Source: Sialis fuliginosa
Taxonomy: Eukaryota > Arthropoda > Insecta > Megaloptera > Sialidae
Reading direction: 5' to 3'
Length of the DNA stretch: 64,000 nt
NCBI GenBank assembly: GCA_961205875.1
Contig: OY540821.1
Coordinates: 9,982,001-10,046,000, forward strand
The notes beneath the pieces are model-generated. The model saw nothing but the letters and a program-made list of their open reading frames with translations. It was not told the origin of the DNA and did no database searches. Position 1 is the stretch's first letter. Each line of letters begins with the position of its first letter. Positions 57,813-64,000 of this stretch are shown in pieces. Made by a program: the position numbers and the translations under genes.

Positions 57813-58140
57813 GCTACTAGAATTCCTTAAATTTTTGATAGGATTTCAAACCATTTGGTTTAAATGACGACGACTCAGAACAGAAATGTTTTTTCACACT
57901 GCCGACTGTATTTTATGCTGCCTTTCTAAACTGACAGTAAACGATAGTGAAGTTTTCGTTTCCGAATACATGACATTAGTCTTGGAGAAATTCGCCGATT
58001 TTGTTTCATCTCGTGTTTCACAGCTTTCTAGCCAGGAGCGTCCGTTAAATCTCATACCTTATAACGGGATAATCTCACGCTGTTCACGAAAAAAAGTAAT
58101 TGAAGTGATTTTTTATAAAAAATTTGAACATTTTTGAAAA
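57813..58140. other. GC-richer island with open frames on both strands
   Basis: After a TTTCGTTGCAG acceptor-like site the sequence becomes richer in G+C. The plus strand has a frame of 83 codons (57886-58137) with LTVNDSEVFVSEYMTLVLEK; the minus strand has about 53 codons including MRFNGRSWLESCETRDE. Both look more protein-like than the background and only one can be real. No family recognised; a transposon-derived exon remnant is possible. Confidence 0.25.
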
Positions 58141-58156
58141 ATCTTTGTAAGAAAAA

Positions 58157-58186
58157 AATAAAACCGACTTTTTAGTCGGTTTTATT
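58157..58186. repeat. Perfect 13-bp hairpin AATAAAACCGACT
   Basis: AATAAAACCGACT and AGTCGGTTTTATT flank TTTT. AAACCGACT is the outer terminus of family P, so this may be two P ends joined with almost nothing between. In form it also resembles an intrinsic terminator, but that mechanism does not apply in a eukaryote. Confidence 0.7.
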
Positions 58187-58285
58187 ATTTTCATTCTTTA
58201 AGTTTTTATTTTCTTTTTCAGTGACCTTAGTTCTGTTAAAAATAAATATATACTTTTTAATGTTTTTAGTTTTTTTTTAAAGTCT

Positions 58286-58317
58286 ATTTGATTAATTAAT
58301 TAATTAATTAATCAAAT
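58286..58317. repeat. (ATTA)n palindrome
   Basis: ATTTGATTAATTAATTAATTAATTAATCAAAT is a 32-bp perfect palindrome of tetranucleotide repeats, followed by an AC microsatellite at about 58326-58342. Confidence 0.85.
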
Positions 58318-58734
58318 GACACGCACATACACACACACACACAGATATATTTCCAAAAATAGTGTAAATATATTATAGTGACCTTAAAACATACAAATAT
58401 GTTGAAATTTTTGATTTTGATTTTCGGACCGATTACAATAATTTCCAGTTGGGAAGTTAATAAATTGTTTTTTTCCTTTTCTCTTAACTATCTTCAGAAC
58501 TCTTTAAATTGCGTTAAAATACACATAAATGATTTACACAAAATTATATTATCCATTTCAATGCTATGCGGTTGCAACTTTGTATATTAATAATTAATAT
58601 TTACTAAATTACTGCATTAACGAATTACAAAAATAAATTCGATATTGCGGGGTTATATAAAGAGTAATGAAAAATTCAATGTGTATTTTACAGGTGTACA
58701 AAAAACGATAAATTGTAAAATTAAAATTAAAAAT

Positions 58735-58865
58735 AAACAGTTGCTCTCCCTTTATTTGTACGACCCTGAACGTACGTCTTCACTTTCGCGTAACAGATGA
58801 GGGGCAAGTGCAAGAAGTAAATCGATCCTAACGCAGATAAAACTTGAAAACAATACGGCCATGTC
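58735..58865 (-). other. GC-richer segment with a 52-codon minus frame
   Basis: The minus strand reads LLHHLETWPYCFQVLSALGS then IYFLHLPLICYAK and TYVQGRTNKG before a stop. The plus strand also has open segments. There is no good acceptor (TATTAAAAG precedes it) and no recognised family. Flagged only for its composition. Confidence 0.15.
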
Positions 58866-59114
58866 TCTAAATGATGTAACAGCTTTTAATACATTATTAC
58901 AGATTTTCACACTTCAACTTCACTTCAGTTTTCGATGATATATTTTGTTTTAAACTTTTATTTTATTTTTCAATTTAAAACATTAAACTAGATACCAATA
59001 AAATAACTTCTGCAACCGTTAATTTAATACTTATAGCTTAAGCTACTTTTACAGCTACAACTCTATATCTCTATATACTTAGAACTCAAACTGTATTATT
59101 TCAATAGTATTTAC

Positions 59115-59445
59115 GTATATATATTAAAAAACGCAAGGTCTGTCTGTCGGTCTATTAGTGCGCTTTTCAATCGAGAACAACTTATCCGATTTATGTACGT
59201 GTTTTTTTTAAATCATAGATATGTTCTTTTTCCAGGTATCAGTATATATTTTGTTACGTTAGGTAACATAAATAAGCAAATCAGGTCGGTGCGCTCTTTT
59301 ATAATCGCTGCCTAAACCATTAAATATTAAAAAATATAATTTTTTGAGTAGAATAAAAAAATCTAAAATAATTCAAGTATATTTTTCAAAAATTCTAAAC
59401 AATAATTTCGTAGCCCACGCAAGCGAAGCCGCGGGCATAACTTGT
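59115..59445 (+). mobile_element. Helitron-like family U, copy 3
   Basis: It starts ATATATATTAAAAAACGCAAGGTCTGTCTGTCGG and has GCGCTTTTCAATCGAGAACAACTTATCCGATTTATG, GTTACGTTAGGTAACA, GCTGCCTAAACCATTAAA and a 3' end ACGCAAGCGAAGCCGCGGGCATAACTTGT. Closest to copy 2 (35203-35562). Confidence 0.65.
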
Positions 59446-61150
59446 TTATAATAAATTCCAAGTACACCAGTATTATTTTACTATACATATTTTCAAAGGC
59501 AATACATATTTTAACCGTAATAAGTCTACTCTACATAAAATTGTATCGGTACTGTAAATATGAATAACATCAAATTGATATTCATGTTATGAATCCCTTT
59601 ACATTTTCATTTCTTTGCATGTTTGTAGCAACATACATATGTAATATGAAGACTTAAGATCATTCGTGAAATGTAAATAAATATATTAAAATACATGACA
59701 TCAGTGGTGGGTGTATAAGGTTTTATCATTTCAAATTAAATTTACATAAATATAGGTTTGTATCTCTCAATTTACCTTGAGAAAGGTCCTTTAAAATGAC
59801 ACTTTACATATATGTATTATATCAATGGCGTATCTAGAAATTTCCCGCTACTTCGTCCGCGTTGGTTTCGGAATTAAATATATCCTTTATTTGTATTATT
59901 CATTAAATACACTATCTACATATTCTTTTGAATCTCTTTGGCAGAAATATTATATTAAAAATACATTCATTATAAAAATCAAAAATACTGTAAAATAGTA
60001 AATTTTATTCTTATAGATTTTGAGACCTTTTTTGCTCCTTCAATCATCAGAGCAAAATGCAAAAGTTAAAATAAATTTTTCAGAAAAGTATTTCACCAAG
60101 TAAGTAAATTAAACTAAATATATTTCTCATAAAACCAATGTTCTACTGTATACACAAACTTTAACGTGATTTTAACTTTGAATTTGCCTTCTATATATAT
60201 AAAACCGCAAAGACAATAATTTTGGCTAAATCTATGCGTTTGGGAAAGGCCTTCAACTCTAGGGTAGAATTAAGTTAGCATTAAGATAACTACCAGAAGG
60301 AAGGGGTATAATATTCATATAATAGTACTGAAACATACCTTTATAGTTAAATAATATCTTACTTATTAAAGAAACTTGAAGATAATTAAATAAAACAATT
60401 CAATATATATTTTTTTATTAAAAAATGTTACCTACATTTTGTGTTCACGATTTTATATTTATATTTTCTGAATGGAACATATATTATAGATAATAATATT
60501 CTCTACAATATTATTTAAAGCACTATTTTTTAGTTTGCATCGTTTTAAAAATATTTCGAAAAAATTAAAAATTGACAACAGTAGGTACATATATTTATAA
60601 TAAATAGGAAGTTTTTTTCCCTATCATTATCTGATTTATCGTTTTTGAGTTATATCTCCATACCGACTAACACTACAATGAAAATAGTCAGAATTTAAGG
60701 TTAAAATGGATATATCCATTAAATTCGAAAAAAATCGTTTTTACAATACTATAGTATGTATTTCATACATATAGTCGTATAAGAAAGTAAAAATAAGACG
60801 AAATACTATAATATTACCACATAAAATTTCTTATATAACTGTATACAGTATTTTTTTTTGTTTTCTTCAAAAGAGATGGCAATATTATCATATTACAGTA
60901 TACTGTTCAACAAAATGCACAAGAAATACATATTTTATATGCATACATATTGCTTATGACCCATGCTCTTGAGAATATAAATTGATATCAATATTTTATG
61001 ACTTATTATATATACTTATGAATCGATCCAACCCATCTATGACAGCGACACTGAGTCTTCGTATTTTTTCTATGCGCCCCTTTATTTTAAAAATGGCATC
61101 GCATTTAACACAATTTTTGACAATTGTAAAAAATGTATATATAGATAAAA
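59446..61150. other. AT-rich sequence with a Helitron-like 3' hairpin fragment
   Basis: TTTCCCGCTACTTCGTCCGCGTTGG at 59841-59865 is the reversed 3' hairpin of families T/U. ATCAATGGCGTATCTAGAAA just before it is hAT-like. AATGTTCTACTGTA near 60140 is a pogo-like right end. No gene seen. Confidence 0.4.
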
Positions 61151-61325
61151 TTTATAAACTCGACTGATTTCAAAAATGAGGTATTTTTGGATTCGTCTTG
61201 ATTTTTGGCATATTATAAGCTACAAAATTGTTTAGGGAAAGTTCAAAATTGCAGCTGTAATACGCCGCACAGTGGGTTTAAATGACAAAATTTTGCGCGA
61301 AAGCAAGTTTTTTTTTGGATTAATG

Positions 61326-61822
61326 TGCTTCTTTTTATAATTATCATGAACTCATGTTACTAATAAAACAAGTAACTCTTTTTTTCACAATCCGCAAATA
61401 TAGTTTGTTTTTTAAATTATAGCCTTTTATTTTGTTCATGTTTTTTCTCCAGTAATGGCAAAGGTAAAACCAGTTATGAGCACGCAGTGATGCACACTTG
61501 CTAATGAATACAAAATGATAAGTACTACAACACGAAAGATATAAAGGAAAGAATCGTCAAATTCGAAACAATGTAAAGCAGTTGCTATGATAATATACAT
61601 AATAATTAATAAAAAAATTAGATTAATAATTAGTTTAATAGTCCACCATTTTGACACCTATTGGCCGATTGTCATCAAATCACGCGGTAAGACAGTTAAA
61701 TGTATATAGATTAATATTCAGAAATGGTAGTAATCAAATATCGACAAATATTTCTAATTCAGTACATTTAATTAAAAATTTTCCATTACTGGAGTCCTTG
61801 CCAAGACTGGTGCCACTACCTT
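61326..61822 (-). mobile_element. Family A MITE, copy 5 (reversed, one end lost)
   Basis: It begins inside the family at GTGCTTCTTTTTATAATTATCATGAACTCATGTTACTAATA and ends with TIR TTGCCAAGACTGGTGCCACTACCTT. It contains CACCATTTTGACACCTATTGGCCGATTGTCATCAAATCA. The minus frame 61436-61657 is non-coding repeat. Confidence 0.8.
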
Positions 61823-61849
61823 ATCATATTTAGATCTGAAAATAAAAAA

Positions 61850-62167
61850 GACTTAAAAAACAGTTTTTCAAATCGGTTTTCTTTTTGTCTTTTTAAAAAA
61901 GTTTTTTATTTGCTGGAACCGACTTCAAAAACTGTTAAATTTAATTTTTAGGTATACTTTTCACTTTTTCCCCCTTTTGAGTGGCGTTATCTTCGGAATC
62001 CATAATAAGATTTTAATAAAATTTATATGGAACCACCTTAGGATTCAACTCTTTCAAACAAACAAAAAACATCAAAATCGGTGTATATTTGTCGGAGTTA
62101 CACCCAAACAAACATAAAAAATATATATTGATTGAATTGAGAACCCCCTCCTTTTTTGGTGGGCTAA
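61850..62167 (-). mobile_element. Family P element, copy 4 (reversed)
   Basis: It ends TTGAGAACCCCCTCCTTTTTTGG (the reversed GAGGTTCTCAATT start) and contains GGAACCACCTTAGGATTCAACTCTTTCAAACAAAC and GAACCGACTTCAAAAACTGTTAAATTTAA. About 30 bp from the end of family A copy 5. Confidence 0.7.
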
Positions 62168-63231
62168 AAAATGATTTAAACTGATACCATAAATAAAATT
62201 GAAAAAATTTACAGCAGAAATTTTTTTTTTAATTCACCCAGATGCACATATGTCAACAGTTATCCAAAATTACTGAATATAATGTTAATTCAAATGTGAC
62301 TACATTTTTAAACTTCAAATTAATCATACAAAAGTGTATGTATTTGCTTTTTTAATCAAAGTAGCTTTGATATCGTTCGTGTCTACTACAAAATTTGTGA
62401 AAATAATATATAATGTTGTATCACCTTTTCACATCAAAGAGACGTTATTTAAATTCGGTTTGTCAATGTTTCTGTCATGTGTGTATGTGCGTGTGTTATT
62501 TTTAATTCTAAATATCAAAGTGGACATTGTACTATATAATAAACATATAGGTACATGTATTTGTTATTAAATTGGTAGAGGGAGGTATGTAGGTATTGCA
62601 GGTTTACATTATCTGGTATGTGGGGTGAGCTAACTTCAGAGGATATAGATGTATATAATAAATTTTTTTTTGTAATATTAAAAAAAATTAGATTATTCTT
62701 CTACTTACGGGACACCTGTAAGATAATATATAATATTTTCTGCAACTTTTATTTAGAACATTTTTTTAACACACAATTATATGTTATATAAAATTTTTTT
62801 CCAGGTTGGTGATTCTTTTCAAAAATAAAAGGTGCACATTTACTGTATTCAAGTATCGTCAGCAGGTTGTAGCCTCAGGGCGCCGTGTTAAAAGGGCGGA
62901 AAATATGATTGGTGCATTTAAAAATCAAATTAATATTTATAAATTAATTTTGTTTTATAATACAACAGGGGCTATATTTAAATATTTTACAAATTCAAAT
63001 TCCCTTAGGTCTTAGACAAACAAATATACAGCACCACCTTGAGCGTTCCGCCAAAAATGTGCTCCGTAAAGTCAGCGACGGATCATTCGAATTTTAAAAT
63101 AGATATCAATTATTTGGAATAATTAATGGTTTATAGTTTATATTGCTTTTTAAAATATTTCAGTGATAATTCCTTAAAAGAAAAATGTTTATTTAGAACC
63201 ACGGTCTCTCTTTTGGAATATAAGGTAGGTA
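62168..63231. other. AT-rich sequence with lone transposon ends
   Basis: TTACGGGACACCTGTAAG at 62705-62722 is a family Y-type right end. A TTTTTTTCCAG acceptor-like site near 62804 precedes a 69-codon plus frame containing CAGGGCGCCGTGTTAAAAGGGCGG, a sequence resembling the repeat at 10488-10512, so the frame is probably not a gene. AATGTGCTCCGTAAAGTCAGC near 63055 matches 27317. Confidence 0.35.
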
Positions 63232-63925
63232 CTGACACCAGTCTTGGTCGCTTTAAGAGCAAGATATATTAAAATTTTCATGAACCCATATTACTAATTA
63301 AACTAGTAAGTACCTATTTATTAAATCAATTTAATTACCAAAGTCCGCAGACCGAAAAAAATATCGTTCTTTATATTTATGAAACGTGATCAACATCCAT
63401 GAATTCATAATAATAATGAATAAATATATTAAAGTAAAAATTCATGAAGTACTTTTTTACTTTTAATGAATTTTTACTGTAAAATGAAGTATTTCTTCTT
63501 TATTATTATGAATTCAAGGTTGTTGAACGCGTCTCATAAATATAATGAACGATATTTCTTTCAATGCAAAATAGTTTTTTTTATAGCCTTTTATTTTGTT
63601 TATTTTTTCTCCAATAATACATAAAGTAAAACCAGTAATGGACATTTGCTAATGATTACAAAATGATAAGTACTACGACACGAAAGTTATAAAATAAATA
63701 ATCGTAAAATTCGAAACAATGTAAAGCAGATGCTATGATAATATAATAATAATTAATAAATAGATTACACTAATAATTAGTTTAAATGTCTACCATTTTG
63801 ACACCCATTGGCCGATTGTCATCAAATTAAGCTGTTTTACAGTTAAATGTCTATAGATTATAATTCAGTAATTAAATATCAACAAATATTTCTAATTTAG
63901 TAAATTTACGCCCAGTATTAATAAT
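63232..63925 (-). mobile_element. Family A MITE, copy 6 (reversed), with nested insertion
   Basis: It starts AAGGTAGGTACTGACACCAGTCTTGGTCGC and runs through the usual AAGCAGATGCTATGATAATATAATAATAATTAATAAATAGATTACACTAATAATTAG and CATTTTGACACCCATTGGCCGATTGTCATCAAATTAAG. It is split by another element at 63350-63568. Confidence 0.85.
63350..63568. mobile_element. Inverted-repeat MITE nested in family A
   Basis: AAATATCGTTC(T)TTATATTTATGAAACG...CATGAATTCATAATAATAA pairs with TTATTATTATGAATTCAAGG...TCTCATAAATATAATGAACGATATTT, about 58-bp arms with a few mismatches. Compared with copy 4 of family A, it lies between CCGCA and AATA(T)AG, with GCA on both sides as a possible 3-bp TSD. Confidence 0.8.
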
Positions 63926-64000
63926 AAAAATGCTCCTTTAACTAACTGTGATATTATTAACAGAATCAAGCATCTAACATTTAATAAAATTTTAAGTTTT

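Noticed and set aside
58157..58186. Bacterial-type intrinsic terminator
   Set aside because: The hairpin plus T run resembles one, but the genome is eukaryotic and the stem equals a family P transposon end.
62806..63015. 69-codon plus frame after TTTTTTTCCAG
   Set aside because: It contains repeat sequence like that at 10488-10512 (AGGGCG...AAAGGGCG); likely transposon DNA.
1..64000. CRISPR arrays, rRNA, snRNA and tRNA genes
   Set aside because: Scanned for; none of the characteristic repeats or conserved cores was seen. The tandem repeats present have units of 125-219 bp and only about two copies.
1..64000. Endogenous viral or autonomous retroelement genes
   Set aside because: No reverse transcriptase, integrase, capsid or transposase motif (for example YxDD or a DDE region) was recognised in any frame supplied or read.

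Overview
The window looks like intergenic or large-intron DNA from an insect (arthropod) nuclear genome. It is very AT-rich, has no bacterial gene organisation and no long open reading frame, and carries many short decayed transposons. Insect hallmarks seen in the sequence are TTAGG-type telomere-like runs, a TATA box spaced about 31 bp from an arthropod TCAGT initiator, and repeat ends of kinds I know to be widespread in insects: the GTTCCGTA...TACGGAACC family, the AACCGACTTC...GTTCTCAATTCG family, and elements ending in GCGGACGAAGTCGCG...AGCTAGT. I cannot assign an order; Lepidoptera and Hemiptera are both plausible.

No complete protein gene is supported. The two best coding candidates are minus-strand terminal exons. 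One, at 4925-5107, has 60 codons, a strong polypyrimidine tract plus CAG acceptor and an in-frame stop. The other, at 27870-27969, is shorter and weaker, with an AATAAA about 150 bp past the stop. Three further GC-richer islands (18854-19036, 57813-58140, 58735-58865) have protein-like open frames but cannot be assigned. A compact core promoter with a possible short transcript lies at 6243-6545; a solo LTR is an alternative reading.

The rest is a graveyard of non-autonomous transposons. By terminal inverted repeat (TIR) and target-site duplication (TSD) I recognise: TA-flanked Tc1/mariner/pogo-like elements (6688-7293, 23282-23666, 28123-28495, 34220-34933, 36772-37107); a six-copy TA-flanked family A with TIR AGGTACTGACACCAGTCTTGGC; hAT-like elements with 8-bp TSDs (11546-12280, 18592-18849) and many lone CAGTGGCGTA-type termini; two piggyBac-like TTAA elements (44300-44790, 45779-45957); a 108-bp PIF/Harbinger-like element with TAA TSDs (50684-50791); a MULE-like element with an 11-bp TSD (29986-30501); two Helitron-like families sharing a 3' hairpin (T and U); and long near-complete palindromes (22643-23281, 41324-41566, 14377-14739, 19434-19800). 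Several are nested. The most striking single structure is a perfect 55-bp-arm palindrome at 13232-13348 made from the end of a family A element.

No autonomous transposase, reverse transcriptase or integrase was recognised, so these elements must have been moved by enzymes encoded elsewhere. All alignments were made by eye, so boundaries are good to a few bases for elements with clear TIRs and to tens of bases for decayed copies.
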